Source: Paenibacillus silviterrae (GTDB taxonomy: Bacteria; Bacillota; Bacilli; Paenibacillales; NBRC-103111). Taken from it: a stretch of DNA of 64,000 nt. The stretch lies in NCBI RefSeq assembly GCF_030167925.1, contig NZ_JASKUT010000002.1, forward strand, positions 2,046,001-2,110,000. The letters run 5' to 3'. Positions within the stretch are counted from its first letter, which is position 1. Every line of letters begins with the position of its first letter. The position numbers were made by a program, and so were the translations under genes. The notes below the pieces were generated by a model, which saw nothing but the letters and a program-made list of their open reading frames with translations, did no database searches and was not told the origin of the DNA. Of this stretch, positions 17,319 to 26,697 are shown in pieces.

Positions 17319-18728
17319 ATGAGGATTCCGCCTCGTTACAGGGATCGATGGGATGCCATAATGACCAAATATCTTTCAGGAGAGTCGATCGACTACCGGC
17401 AGGTACTCTCGCTGTTTCTCCCTATTCTCATCGATCAAGCCTTTCTTGTCGGGTTGAGCTTGGTGAATACGGCAATGATCAGCTCATCGGGAGTGGCGGC
17501 GATCAGCGCGGTAAGCATGGTCGATTCGCTGAATCTTTTCCTGATTAATGTGTTCGTCGCCTTGGCGACGGGAGGAACGGTCGTCGTTGCACAGTACAAG
17601 GGCAGCGGGAACGACGGCATGGTATCCAAAGCTGCGGCGGCCTCGCTGTCCGCCGTGACTTTGGTTGCGGCGGCATTGAGTCTCGTCGTTCTCGTCTTCT
17701 ATCATCCGATCCTGACAATGCTCTTCGGTACGGCTGAACCGGAGGTGTTTACCCATGCGGGAACGTATCTCGTAGGCAGCGGTCTGTCTTATCTCGGAAT
17801 CGCGTTTAAGGAAGCGGTCAGCGGAGCGCTGAGGGGGATCGGCAGGACAAGGGTGACGCTTGGCTTGTCCTTGATTATGAATCTCTCCTACGTGCTGCTG
17901 AATATCGTATTCGTTCAATTTCTGGACATGGGCGTGCTTGGGTTAAGCGTGGCCGTGAATATTTCCCGTTATTTGGCCGCAGCCTGTGCTCTGTACTACC
18001 TGCTCCGTATGGATGCAAATTTGCGGATCCGGCTTAAGGACATGCTCGTATGGAATTTTTCCATGATCAAGAAAATTATGTTTATCGGGCTTCCTTTTGC
18101 CGCGGAGCAGATGTTTTTTAACGGGGGAAAAATGTTAACCCAAATCTACATCGTCAGTCTAGGGACGTATGCGATTGCTACGAATGCAATCAGCAACGTA
18201 TTCGCCATGCTCTTGCAAATCCCGGCCATTGCGTTGTCGACCGCGTTGGTCACGGTGGTAGGGCAGTGCATCGGGAGGCGGAATATTCAGGATGCCCGCA
18301 AGTTTACGCGGACCTTTCTGTGGCTGGCTTCCGGCTCGCTATTGCTCACAGGGATTATCCTGATCCCTTTGTTTCGTCCGATGGTCACTCTGTTCCATCC
18401 CCCGGCGGAAATTATGGACGATCTCTATCTCATCATGCTGGTCAATACGTTAGCCCAAATCCCGCTATGGCCGATCAGCTTTCTTCTGCCGGGCGCACTG
18501 CGTGCTGCGGGGGATTCTCGATTTACCTCCGTATCCGCCATGTTGACCATGTGGGTGGTTCGGGTAGTCCTTGGCTATGTCTTCGGAATTACGCTTGGCT
18601 TCGGGGTACTCGGGGTGTGGGCGGCCATGCAACTGGAGTGGGGTGTTCGGGGTGTCATCTTCCTGTGGCGTTATCGCGGGGAGAAGTGGTACCGGCATCG
18701 GCTGGTAGAGTCCGGGAGCGGGAAGTAA
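17319..18728 (+). CDS. MATE family efflux transporter
   Basis: Cation-coupled multidrug/toxin extrusion protein, 469 residues, 12 hydrophobic helices in two halves. Family features include FLPILIDQAFLVGLSLVNTA near residue 32, a GTVVVAQYKG loop near 85 and GALRAAGDSR near residue 390. The start ATG 17319 is three bases after the MFS stop; the ATG at 17361 is an alternative. It is followed by a strong hairpin. Substrate not readable. Confidence 0.9.
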   Translation: MRIPPRYRDRWDAIMTKYLSGESIDYRQVLSLFLPILIDQAFLVGLSLVNTAMISSSGVAAISAVSMVDSLNLFLINVFVALATGGTVVVAQYKGSGNDGMVSKAAAASLSAVTLVAAALSLVVLVFYHPILTMLFGTAEPEVFTHAGTYLVGSGLSYLGIAFKEAVSGALRGIGRTRVTLGLSLIMNLSYVLLNIVFVQFLDMGVLGLSVAVNISRYLAAACALYYLLRMDANLRIRLKDMLVWNFSMIKKIMFIGLPFAAEQMFFNGGKMLTQIYIVSLGTYAIATNAISNVFAMLLQIPAIALSTALVTVVGQCIGRRNIQDARKFTRTFLWLASGSLLLTGIILIPLFRPMVTLFHPPAEIMDDLYLIMLVNTLAQIPLWPISFLLPGALRAAGDSRFTSVSAMLTMWVVRVVLGYVFGITLGFGVLGVWAAMQLEWGVRGVIFLWRYRGEKWYRHRLVESGSGK

Positions 18729-18763
18729 GTACTACGGCGAAGAGGTTTCATCGATAAGTAAGC

Positions 18764-18803
18764 GGGAGAAAGAGACGGGCCGACGGACCCGTCTCTTTCT
18801 CTG
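18764..18803. terminator. Bidirectional terminator between convergent genes
   Basis: A 14-bp perfect stem (18766-18779 with 18788-18801), loop of eight, ends rich in T/A on both strands. It serves the MATE gene (+) and the permease (-). Confidence 0.8.
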
Positions 18804-18813
18804 CCCACCAAAG

Positions 18814-20229
18814 CTAAATCAAGAACATAGCCGCCAGGGTAGTAATCGTTAAGCCGATCAATACCGGCTTCAGATTCCGGCGTGCCAGCTCGAAGGGGCT
18901 GACGCCGCAGATGGCGGCTGCAGGGATGAGGGCCCACGGGATCAGCGTCCCGCCCCCTACCCAGATGGCGGCAACTTGACCTAATGCGGTTAGCGTTGCC
19001 GCTCCGGCTCCAATAGCAGTGGAGAACATTTGAGCGACGGAGCCTGCGAGCGAAATACCGGAGAATCCGGATCCATCCAAGCCTGTGATAGCCCCTGTGA
19101 CGGTTAAGGTCACAGCACCGACTGCCCCGTTAAGCGGGACCTGGCTCGCAAGCGCTACGCCTAGGTCGTTCACGATGCCATGGGATCCTTCCGGAAGTAC
19201 TTTCCCGAAGAGCTCGATGAAGGCGGAATCGCCCAGGTAGAAGAAGGCGGCGATAGGGATCACAGGGCCGAACACCTTAAACCCGAAGTGGAAGCCTTCG
19301 ATCAAATAGGAGGTGATCTGCTCCAGGCCCTCGTTCCGGTGAGCCAGCAGGGTAACAACAGCAAGAATCAATACGGCCGTACCGCCAATAAGCGCCGTCG
19401 CATCCCCTCCTTGCAGCTTGAAAACAAACATGGCTGCCACATCGATCAGAAATAGCAGCGGGATGAGGACGGCCAACACCCTTTTAACATTTTGCGGCAT
19501 GGAAATCGTGGCCGGTTCAGCTGCCGGTGCTGCTGCCTCCAAGGCGGGTCCGCCGTTCTCTGTGACGAGTCCGTCCCGCCAGGTCCCCATTTTCATATCC
19601 CTTCTCATCATCCAGTAGGCGGTAACGGTCGTGACCAAACCCATGATGATGACCAGCGGAACACTGGCTTGCATAACCTCGCTAACCGGCAATCCTGCAG
19701 CATCCGCTGTAAGCTTAGGCGCCCCTTGGATAATATAATCACCCGATAACGCGATCCCGTGACCGAACAGATTCATTGCGACAGCGGCGCCTAGCGCGGG
19801 AAGTCCTACCCGAACGGCTACGGGGAGCAGCACAGCTCCGATTAGCGCTACACCGGGGGATGGCCAGAAGAACCATGAAGTAACCATCATAATCAGCCCG
19901 ATCCCCCAGAAAGCAAGCGCCGGCGTGCGCATAAACCGGGTCAGCGGCGCCACCATCATCTCGTTAATGCCCGTACGGATCAGCACCCGGCTCATGGAGA
20001 CGACAATGGAAATAATGAATATCGTTCCTATTAATTCTTTCGTAGCGTAAATAAAGCTATTGAATATCCCTGTAACCGATTCCGTCAGGCTGTGTGTGGC
20101 CAACAAGCCAATTGCCAAGATGCCGGCCAGGCAAGTCAGGGTGGTATCTCTTCGTTTCAAGAGCATAACCAAAATCAAAACGATAAACGCCAAGTACACC
20201 CAGTGAAGCGCCGTCAGTTGAATGTCCAT
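18814..20229 (-). CDS. Polytopic permease, ion-transporter-like, substrate unknown
   Basis: Integral membrane protein, 471 residues, about 12 hydrophobic helices with a cytoplasmic linker rich in Ala/Glu/Pro at about 205-235. The two halves each hold Gly/Ser-rich re-entrant-like segments (HGIALSGDYIIQGAP near residue 156; GLDGSGFSGISLAGSVAQMF near 385), a layout typical of the IT superfamily that includes citrate, gluconate and C4-dicarboxylate carriers. I cannot name the exact family. The start ATG 20229 is preceded by GAGAGGGTGA. It is divergent from cwlJ. Confidence 0.72.
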   Translation of the reverse strand: MDIQLTALHWVYLAFIVLILVMLLKRRDTTLTCLAGILAIGLLATHSLTESVTGIFNSFIYATKELIGTIFIISIVVSMSRVLIRTGINEMMVAPLTRFMRTPALAFWGIGLIMMVTSWFFWPSPGVALIGAVLLPVAVRVGLPALGAAVAMNLFGHGIALSGDYIIQGAPKLTADAAGLPVSEVMQASVPLVIIMGLVTTVTAYWMMRRDMKMGTWRDGLVTENGGPALEAAAPAAEPATISMPQNVKRVLAVLIPLLFLIDVAAMFVFKLQGGDATALIGGTAVLILAVVTLLAHRNEGLEQITSYLIEGFHFGFKVFGPVIPIAAFFYLGDSAFIELFGKVLPEGSHGIVNDLGVALASQVPLNGAVGAVTLTVTGAITGLDGSGFSGISLAGSVAQMFSTAIGAGAATLTALGQVAAIWVGGGTLIPWALIPAAAICGVSPFELARRNLKPVLIGLTITTLAAMFLI

Positions 20230-20384
20230 CTGAATTCACCCTCTCGCAGGAGACGAAGTTGCTTCATCTTATGCAAAAGGGAGATTGGGCGTGCGCGGAT
20301 GCAGACGAGTTTTCGACGCCGATAGTAAACAAATTGCCTAATCCGACATATGGATGGAGTATCATGGATAGATGGGGTGAAAGC

Positions 20385-20813
20385 ATGGCTGTTGTAAAAG
20401 CCAGGGAACAGGATATCACACTTCTCGCAAGACTGCTTCGAGCCGAAGCCGAAGGGGAAGGCGAGCCTGGCATGCTGATGGTTGGCAATGTAGGGATCAA
20501 TCGAATCAGGGCGAACTGCTCGGATTTTAAAGGTCTGCGCACCATTCCGCAAATGGTATATCAAGAGCATGCCTTTGAAGCGACACAGCACGGTTACTTC
20601 TATCAAAAAGCGCGCGAGCGCGAAATACGGCTCGCGCGCCGTGCGGTCAACGGTGAGAGATTATGGCCTGCGGAATTCAGTTTATGGTATTTCAGACCGG
20701 CTGGAGATTGTCCGCCAACATGGTATGACCAGCCTTTGGTCGGGCGGCATAAGAAGCACTGCTTTTATCAGCCGACGGGCGAAGAATGCAGCAATATTTT
20801 CAACACGTATTAA
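20385..20813 (+). CDS. cwlJ: Spore cortex hydrolase CwlJ
   Basis: Germination-specific cell-wall hydrolase of the SleB/CwlJ family, located in the spore coat and required for calcium-dipicolinate-triggered cortex breakdown in Bacillus. Starting at ATG 20385 (GGGGTGA upstream) gives 142 residues, the length I recall for B. subtilis CwlJ; the open frame upstream to 20259 has no support. Signature stretches include LARLLRAEAEGEGEPGML (catalytic Glu region, about 14-31), NVGINRIRANCSDFKGLRT and SLWYFRPAGDCPPTWYDQP. No signal peptide, as expected for CwlJ in contrast to SleB. No gerQ-like partner is next to it. Confidence 0.93.
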   Translation: MAVVKAREQDITLLARLLRAEAEGEGEPGMLMVGNVGINRIRANCSDFKGLRTIPQMVYQEHAFEATQHGYFYQKAREREIRLARRAVNGERLWPAEFSLWYFRPAGDCPPTWYDQPLVGRHKKHCFYQPTGEECSNIFNTY

Positions 20814-20814
20814 G

Positions 20815-20842
20815 AAGAGGCCGCAAGGCCTCTTTTATTTTT
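20815..20842 (+). terminator. Terminator of cwlJ
   Basis: AAGAGGCC, loop GCAA, GGCCTCTT, followed by TTATTTTT. It may also serve the convergent AraC gene. Confidence 0.88.
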
Positions 20843-20881
20843 AACAAAGGAAACACTTGCGCGGCTGCCGCTATGATTCTC

Positions 20882-21763
20882 TCAGAGGGTAGAGTGGTGC
20901 TTAGGCTTGTATTGTGTGGGCGATTGTCCGGTCCAGCGCTTGAACTGTCTTGAGAAATGGCTGGCTGATTGAAAGCCGAGTCTCTCGGCTATCGCATTCA
21001 TTGGCAAATTGGAAGTGACCAGCAGCTCCTTGGCCAGCTTTAATTTTTGTCTGCTAACATATTGTCTGGGCGACAGACCGTATACTTTACTAAACATTTT
21101 GGTGCATTGGCTCCGGCTCAAATTCAGCTCTCTGGCGATCCCCGCGATCGAAGTTTCTTCGCAAAGACTGTGCGATAATTTTTCCTCAATCGCATGGGCC
21201 ACATCAGCGGCGAATAAGGATACATCGGCGGCATGCTGGTTCTCGGGGTGGGGCTTGCGGATCAAAGAGAGTACACCATGTATGATCAAAAGGATGTACG
21301 ATTGCAAAAGCAGCTTCTCTTCAAGCAACGGAATTTGTTCACGAACGCAGCTCTCCTCAGGGCTGTCTTTTCTAACGAGATTCCCCAGCTCGGATACATA
21401 AAAGTTCAGCTTGGCGAGCTCGGCCTGGTTTCCTGAGATTTGGTGGTATGGAGCAGTGCCGAGAAGGCTCCGGATCTCCGGGTCGTCCAAATCGAAATGC
21501 ACATTAAAGTACTCGTAATGAAATGCGGAGACGTTCGCGGTCCGGTGTCTGACACCGGAGTTGAGCAGCAGCCAATCTCCTGATTTTAGCGTCAAGGTGT
21601 TTCGGTTGATTTCTTGTACTACTTCACCCTTGAGACAACAGAGCAGCTCGAACATATGGTGATGATGCCGGGGATAATCCCAGCCAGGCGGTTTTATACC
21701 GAAGTGGCAGCCACTCACTTGCAAAGTATGGGTCATATTCGGAATCTTTACCAAGCTTTCCAT
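20882..21763 (-). CDS. AraC-family regulator with cupin sensor domain
   Basis: Transcription factor, 293 residues. The N-terminal AraC-type cupin at about 20-140 includes YPRHHHHMFELLCCLKGEV, a sugar-binding jelly-roll pattern. Two helix-turn-helix motifs follow at about 190-288: SIAGIARELNLSRSQCTKMF and AIAERLGFQSASHFSRQFKRW. It is divergent from the GH35 gene, so it most likely activates that gene in response to a galactoside. The RBS is weak (AGAGTGG). Confidence 0.9.
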   Translation of the reverse strand: MESLVKIPNMTHTLQVSGCHFGIKPPGWDYPRHHHHMFELLCCLKGEVVQEINRNTLTLKSGDWLLLNSGVRHRTANVSAFHYEYFNVHFDLDDPEIRSLLGTAPYHQISGNQAELAKLNFYVSELGNLVRKDSPEESCVREQIPLLEEKLLLQSYILLIIHGVLSLIRKPHPENQHAADVSLFAADVAHAIEEKLSHSLCEETSIAGIARELNLSRSQCTKMFSKVYGLSPRQYVSRQKLKLAKELLVTSNLPMNAIAERLGFQSASHFSRQFKRWTGQSPTQYKPKHHSTL

Positions 21764-21799
21764 GGGGGAACCACTCTTTCATAGAAGGTGATGGACTAT

Positions 21800-21827
21800 A
21801 TTATAACACAGGTAATTTCGTAGTGAA
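21800..21827 (-). promoter_or_regulatory. Promoter of the AraC regulator
   Basis: On the minus strand TTCACT (21822-21827), 16 bases, TATAAT (21800-21805). Confidence 0.55.
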
Positions 21828-21846
21828 TGAGATGTGGCACAAATGG

Positions 21847-21864
21847 TATAGAGATTGCTCTATA
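21847..21864. promoter_or_regulatory. Inverted repeat upstream of the GH35 promoter
   Basis: A perfect TATAGAG-ATTG-CTCTATA repeat just upstream of the GH35 -35 box, in the intergenic region shared with the AraC regulator; candidate operator. Confidence 0.4.
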
Positions 21865-21870
21865 TGGCAA

Positions 21871-21899
21871 TTGAATTTCAGCCTTGTTGTTATGATAAT
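21871..21899 (+). promoter_or_regulatory. Sigma-A promoter of the GH35 gene
   Basis: TTGAAT (21871-21876), 17-base spacer, GATAAT (21894-21899). The GTG start is 31 bases downstream. Confidence 0.65.
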
Positions 21900-21929
21900 G
21901 AAGTCATCTTATTACTTGGAGGGGTCACC

Positions 21930-23687
21930 GTGGCGAAGCTCGAGGTTAGGAGTTCACAGTTTTTTTGGGATAATAAGCCGTTACAGATCATTTCCGGAGC
22001 CTTACATTATTTTCGGGTTGTCCCCGAATATTGGCAGGATCGCTTGCTTAAGCTCAAGGCTTGCGGCTTTAATACGGTTGAGACGTATGTTCCATGGAAT
22101 TTACATGAGCCGGAGGAGGGGGTATTCCGCTTTGAGGGCATAGCCAATATAGAGCGATTTGTAACGCTTGCAGGGGAACTCGGTTTGCATGTTATTGTCC
22201 GACCGAGCCCGTACATATGCGCCGAATGGGAATTTGGCGGACTGCCTGCATGGCTGCTGCGTTACCCGGATATTCGTTTACGCTGCATGGATGACGTGTA
22301 TTTGCAGAAGGTCAATGCCTATTATGACGTGCTCTTACCGAAGCTTGTGCCGCTCCAAAGTACGAACGGCGGTCCCATTATTGCCATGCAAATCGAAAAC
22401 GAATACGGCAGCTATGGCAACGACCGGGAATATATGGCATATTTGAAGAAAGCCCTTGAAGTTAGAGGGACGGATGTCCTGCTCTTTACCTCGGATGGTC
22501 CGACCGACCAGATGCTGCAGGGTGGAACGCTGCCCGGTGTGCTGGCCACGGTCAACTTCGGTTCGAGACCGGAGGAAGGGTTCGCGAAGTTTCGGGAATA
22601 CCGGCCGGAGGAGCCCCTATTCTGTATGGAATACTGGAACGGTTGGTTCGACCATTGGCTTAAACCCCATCATACCCGGGATAGCAAGGATGCAGCGGAT
22701 GTATTCGACCGCATGCTGCAGGCAAGGGCATCAGTCAACTTTTACATGTTCCACGGCGGGACGAATTTTGGATTTTACAACGGAGCGAATTATCAGGACA
22801 AGTATGAACCGACGGTGACCAGCTATGATTACGATGCGCCGCTAAGTGAGTGCGGCGATATAACCGAAAAGTATCTTGCCGTACGTGAGGTACTGCAAAA
22901 GCATGGGGTGGAGGTGAGTGAAAGCCTGCCGCAGCCTGTCGGAAAGAAGAAGTACGGCATGGTCCAAATGAGACAGTCTGCCGAGTTGATGGGCAGTCTG
23001 GAGGCTCTGACCGTACCGGTAAAACGGAAATGTCCGGAGCCGATGGAGAAGCTCGGTCAGGCTTACGGCTTGATTCTTTATCGGACACACGTAACCGGAC
23101 CGCGTACCGGGCAATTGCTGCATCTTCAGGAGGTTCATGATCGCGCGCAGGTGTTTCTAAACGGTGTTTCCATCGGAACGGTCGAGCGCTGGGATCCGAA
23201 GCCGCTTCCGGTTTATATTCCGCCGGAAGGCGCCACCCTGGATATTCTTGTCGAGAATATGGGGAGAATCAACTACGGCCCGCAGTTAAAGGATTACAAG
23301 GGAATTACGGAGGGAGTACGCTTAGACAATCAATTTTTGTTCGATTGGACGATATATCCGCTTCCTTTGACCAGTCATCAGTCGATCCCTTTCAAGGACA
23401 TTCAGCCGCAGACCGACTGTTTAGCGAATGAGAAACCGGTATTTTACAAAGGCGAGCTGGTTATAGAAGACATCATGGACACCTTCGTCCGCTTGGACGG
23501 TTGGACTAAGGGCTTCGTATGGATTAACGGATTCCACCTGGGACGCTTCTGGGATAAGGGACCCCAGCGTACCCTCTATCTACCGGGGCCGCTGCTTCGG
23601 GAAGGCACAAATGAACTTATTGTTCTCGAGCTGCATGGTACGGAGAAGCCGGTAATAGAACTAACCGATGCCCCCGATCTTGGTTAA
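21930..23687 (+). CDS. Beta-galactosidase, glycoside hydrolase family 35
   Basis: Retaining exo-beta-galactosidase, 585 residues, no signal peptide, therefore cytoplasmic. The GH35 barrel covers about 8-320. The acid/base Glu158 lies in MQIENEYGSYGND and the nucleophile Glu234 in CMEYWNGWFDHW; the FHGGTNFGF loop is also typical. C-terminal galactose-binding-like beta domains follow (about 380-580), including GFVWINGFHLGRFWDKGPQ. The start is GTG 21930 with GGAGGGG at 21918-21924; an upstream in-frame ATG at 21855 would overlap the promoter. It is followed closely by an EamA transporter and a phosphoesterase. Regulation by the divergent AraC protein is likely. Confidence 0.93.
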   Translation: MAKLEVRSSQFFWDNKPLQIISGALHYFRVVPEYWQDRLLKLKACGFNTVETYVPWNLHEPEEGVFRFEGIANIERFVTLAGELGLHVIVRPSPYICAEWEFGGLPAWLLRYPDIRLRCMDDVYLQKVNAYYDVLLPKLVPLQSTNGGPIIAMQIENEYGSYGNDREYMAYLKKALEVRGTDVLLFTSDGPTDQMLQGGTLPGVLATVNFGSRPEEGFAKFREYRPEEPLFCMEYWNGWFDHWLKPHHTRDSKDAADVFDRMLQARASVNFYMFHGGTNFGFYNGANYQDKYEPTVTSYDYDAPLSECGDITEKYLAVREVLQKHGVEVSESLPQPVGKKKYGMVQMRQSAELMGSLEALTVPVKRKCPEPMEKLGQAYGLILYRTHVTGPRTGQLLHLQEVHDRAQVFLNGVSIGTVERWDPKPLPVYIPPEGATLDILVENMGRINYGPQLKDYKGITEGVRLDNQFLFDWTIYPLPLTSHQSIPFKDIQPQTDCLANEKPVFYKGELVIEDIMDTFVRLDGWTKGFVWINGFHLGRFWDKGPQRTLYLPGPLLREGTNELIVLELHGTEKPVIELTDAPDLG

Positions 23688-23751
23688 GCATTCTCCAAGC
23701 CCGGATACATCCCAATGAAAATAATAGATAAATTAGGAAGTGGTAACCCCC

Positions 23752-24606
23752 ATGTTCGTAACTTCCCTTGTACTTGTCTTATGCTCCGGTTTGGTGCATG
23801 CCGTCTGGAATCTGTTTGCCAAACAGAGCACGGATAAGCCGGTTTTTCTTTGGCTGATTTACGCCCCTTCGACGGTAGTGCTGCTTCCGAAGCTTATCAT
23901 GGAATTGGCGGAAGCCCGATTGAGTTACACGGAATGGTTAATGATCGGTCTGTCGCTATTGATGCAATGCATTTACTCGGCCCTTCTTGCCGTTACGTAT
24001 CAATTCGGCGATTTATCACAGGTGTACCCGATCATGCGCGGGACCCCCACGCTGCTTATTCCGTTAATGGGGGTTATCTTTTTAGGAGAAGCCCTGCCTC
24101 TATGGGGGTGGTGCGGAATCGGCATCATGCTGATAGGATTTCTTGTGATGAACGGGCATCTTTCAACGGCACTATTTCATTCGGCTTCCAGAAAGCCGGT
24201 AGTGCTGGCTTTGGGAGTAGGTTTATGTATTTCGATTTATACGCTGGTGGATAAAGTGAATTTGCAGTACCTTTCACCTCTGGCCTTGCTTGAAGTCACC
24301 AATATCGGATTCTTATTGGGACTGACACCCGCCGTCGTACATTTGGACCGGGTAAAGCAGGTTGTCCGAAATCATCTTCGTATTTTGTTGATAGGGTTCT
24401 TTCTTGCACCCGGATCCTATTTACTATTTTTATTTGCAGCTCAAACGGTGAATGTGTCAACGATTGCGCCGCTGCGTGAGATCGGTATTGTGTTTGGAAC
24501 GCTGCTCGGAATTGTTGTTTTGAAAGAATCGCAGGGGTTAAGAAGAATAATAGCCTCAGTAGCCATTGTAACGGGGATTATTATCATAGCGTCATCAAAT
24601 CATTAG
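23752..24606 (+). CDS. EamA/DMT-family transporter
   Basis: Drug/metabolite-superfamily permease, 284 residues, ten hydrophobic helices in two EamA halves (about 1-135 and 145-284). The start is ATG 23752, with AGGAAGTGG well placed; GTG 23740 overlaps that site. It lies 64 bases after GH35 and may share its transcript. Exported compound unknown. Confidence 0.82.
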   Translation: MFVTSLVLVLCSGLVHAVWNLFAKQSTDKPVFLWLIYAPSTVVLLPKLIMELAEARLSYTEWLMIGLSLLMQCIYSALLAVTYQFGDLSQVYPIMRGTPTLLIPLMGVIFLGEALPLWGWCGIGIMLIGFLVMNGHLSTALFHSASRKPVVLALGVGLCISIYTLVDKVNLQYLSPLALLEVTNIGFLLGLTPAVVHLDRVKQVVRNHLRILLIGFFLAPGSYLLFLFAAQTVNVSTIAPLREIGIVFGTLLGIVVLKESQGLRRIIASVAIVTGIIIIASSNH

Positions 24607-24648
24607 GTAAGCACTGCAAATCCTTATTAACCTAGGAGGCTGGATTCG

Positions 24649-25602
24649 ATGCGTCAAAAGCTTCGGTTTCGTCAGGACGGCACCTTTACGATTGTGCAAT
24701 TTACGGATCTGCATTGGAAGGATGGCTCCGCGTCGGATTTGCAAACTCGTGAAGTGATGGAGCTTGCTCTGGATGAAGAGAAACCGGATTTCGTTATGTT
24801 TACGGGAGATGTCATTTATACAGGACGACACTCTGACGGCTCATCCTTATGTGATAACCCGATCGCTGCGTTCCGGGAAGCTGTTGCCGTTGTTGAGCGG
24901 CGTGAAATTCCATGGGGCATTGTATTTGGAAACCACGATACGGAGAACGATATTACACGCAGCGAGTTAATGGATGAGGTGCTCAAGCACCCGCACGCCT
25001 TGGCTGAGCGAGGTCCGGACCATATCCAAGGAACAGGCAATTATGTGCTCCCAATCGAAAGGTCCGACCGCGATGAAGCGGCGGCACTGCTTTACTGTCT
25101 CGACTCCGGTGCCTACTCGGAGCATCCTCAGGTCCCCGGGTATGACTGGATCAGGCATAATCAGATTCAATGGTACATTGAGCAATCACAGGCATGGAAA
25201 GATCGGCATCAAGGCACATCTTTACCGGCGATAGCCTTCTTTCATATACCGCTGCAGGAATACCAAACCATGTGGGATAAAACGGTCTGTTACGGCAATA
25301 AATTTGAAAATATTTGTGCGGCACAAATGCAGGCGGGATTCTTCGAAGCTTTGTTACAGCAGGGGGATGTCATGGCTACTTTCTGCGGGCATGATCATGT
25401 TAATGATTTTTGGGGAGAATTGCATGGAATTCGTTTGTACTATGGCAGGGCAACCGGGTTCAATACTTACGGCAAGGAAGGGTTCCCTCGGGGGGCGCGC
25501 GTAATTCGTTTATTTGAAGGCGAGCGTACTCTGCAATCTTGGCTTCGTCTGGACGACGGGTCGATAATCGAGCGGCAGCCGGAGCATCGTCCCGGCGAAT
25601 GA
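24649..25602 (+). CDS. Calcineurin-like metallophosphoesterase
   Basis: Dinuclear-metal phosphoesterase, 317 residues, no signal peptide. The motifs are in order: QFTDLHW (Asp, His; about 18-24), FTGDVIY (Asp, about 50), FGNHDTEND (Asn, His; about 88-96), FFHIPLQEY (His) and FCGHDHVND (His; about 245-253). The arrangement matches the Dcr2/Siz1-like branch of the family. The RBS is TAGGAGG. The substrate is not readable. It lies 42 bases after the EamA gene, so possibly in one operon with GH35. Confidence 0.85.
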   Translation: MRQKLRFRQDGTFTIVQFTDLHWKDGSASDLQTREVMELALDEEKPDFVMFTGDVIYTGRHSDGSSLCDNPIAAFREAVAVVERREIPWGIVFGNHDTENDITRSELMDEVLKHPHALAERGPDHIQGTGNYVLPIERSDRDEAAALLYCLDSGAYSEHPQVPGYDWIRHNQIQWYIEQSQAWKDRHQGTSLPAIAFFHIPLQEYQTMWDKTVCYGNKFENICAAQMQAGFFEALLQQGDVMATFCGHDHVNDFWGELHGIRLYYGRATGFNTYGKEGFPRGARVIRLFEGERTLQSWLRLDDGSIIERQPEHRPGE

Positions 25603-25626
25603 AAGAAAGGCAGTACCCAATCTACA

Positions 25627-25659
25627 ACGAGCCAGCTGAACATTTTTCGGCTGGCTTGT
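25627..25659. terminator. Hairpin between convergent genes
   Basis: A 14-bp stem with G-U pairs (25627-25640 with 25646-25659), no long T-run. It separates the phosphoesterase (+) from the EamA transporter (-). Confidence 0.55.
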
Positions 25660-25689
25660 ACCTGTTGATTGCTTCGCCTTCGCAAGGTC

Positions 25690-26574
25690 TCAGCCCGGTT
25701 CATGAATGTGTCGTTTCACTGCCGTTTGTTCCTGGTTAACGAAATAGATGCCCACGCACACCAAAGCGCCTCCGACTACCGCCTCCCACTCACACTTCTC
25801 CCCTAATAGCAGCCAGCTGCTCAGCACCCCGAAGATCGGGGCTAGGAAAAGAAAAGAACTTGTTTTACCCGGATCCCCGGCATTCAACAGATAAAACCAA
25901 ACGGAAAACTGTACAATCGAGCACATCACTGCGAGCCACAGCACGACAGCAGCGGACGTTCCGTTTAGATTAAAATAAGCATCCTCCGCAAGCAGGCTCA
26001 TTAAGAGCAGAATCCCTCCTCCGAACAGCATTTGATATGCCGCCAGCACTGTCATGTGGAAGCGCCCGCCCCAACGCTTGATGAGAAGCGTAGCCGCCGA
26101 AAAGCATACCGCACCCGCCAGCCCGATCCATGTGCCCGGATGCAGGCCGATATGAGCGCCAAAGCTGAAGACAATGCCGGTGAATCCGAAAATAACACCA
26201 AGCCATTGCAGCGGGCGATATCGGACACCCGCAAAGAGCGTTCCGAACAGGACGACGATTAGCGGGCTTGAGCTTGTAATAATAGCCGATTCGCCGGACG
26301 TAATCCAATGCATACTGTAATAGGCGCAGCCCATGACCCCGGCCGATTGAAACAAGCCGATAACGCACGCTTTTACCCAATCCGACGCTTCCTGCGGCTG
26401 TGGCAGTCTCTTCATTAAGGTCCAGACGGCAAGGACTCCCCCTGCAAGTACAAACCTAACCCCCATCAGCAGAAAGGGCGTTGCATAGATCAGTCCAATT
26501 TTTCCAACAGGAAAAGCGACGCCCATCAAAAAAGTAGTAAAAATGAGCAGAGAGTAATACTTGTGAGCTTTCAT
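25690..26574 (-). CDS. EamA/DMT-family transporter
   Basis: Ten-helix exporter of the drug/metabolite superfamily, 294 residues when started at ATG 26574, which has GGAGGGATTCAG upstream; the frame is open further upstream but without support. Two EamA repeats are seen, the second starting near residue 150 (FSAATLLIKRWGGRFHM). It is divergent from a LysR regulator, a common arrangement where the regulator controls the exporter. Confidence 0.87.
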   Translation of the reverse strand: MKAHKYYSLLIFTTFLMGVAFPVGKIGLIYATPFLLMGVRFVLAGGVLAVWTLMKRLPQPQEASDWVKACVIGLFQSAGVMGCAYYSMHWITSGESAIITSSSPLIVVLFGTLFAGVRYRPLQWLGVIFGFTGIVFSFGAHIGLHPGTWIGLAGAVCFSAATLLIKRWGGRFHMTVLAAYQMLFGGGILLLMSLLAEDAYFNLNGTSAAVVLWLAVMCSIVQFSVWFYLLNAGDPGKTSSFLFLAPIFGVLSSWLLLGEKCEWEAVVGGALVCVGIYFVNQEQTAVKRHIHEPG

Positions 26575-26634
26575 TCTGAATCCCTCCAACAGGTTTTGTT
26601 CTGTAGGGACATTGTATTCCTGCCCTGATGTCAT

Positions 26635-26673
26635 GTAAAATGAATAAAAATGAAATTGGAATTCATATTTTAC
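26635..26673. promoter_or_regulatory. LysR-type operator candidate
   Basis: An imperfect inverted repeat, GTAAAATGAAT (26635-26645) and ATTCATATTTTAC (26661-26673), centred in the divergent EamA/LysR region. Confidence 0.45.
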
Positions 26674-26697
26674 GATACCAAATAGGGAGGTGTTTCT

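Noticed and set aside
20286..20384. Sigma-E type sporulation promoter for cwlJ
   Set aside because: CATATGGAT and GATAGT resemble the boxes but the spacing is wrong, so no promoter is claimed.
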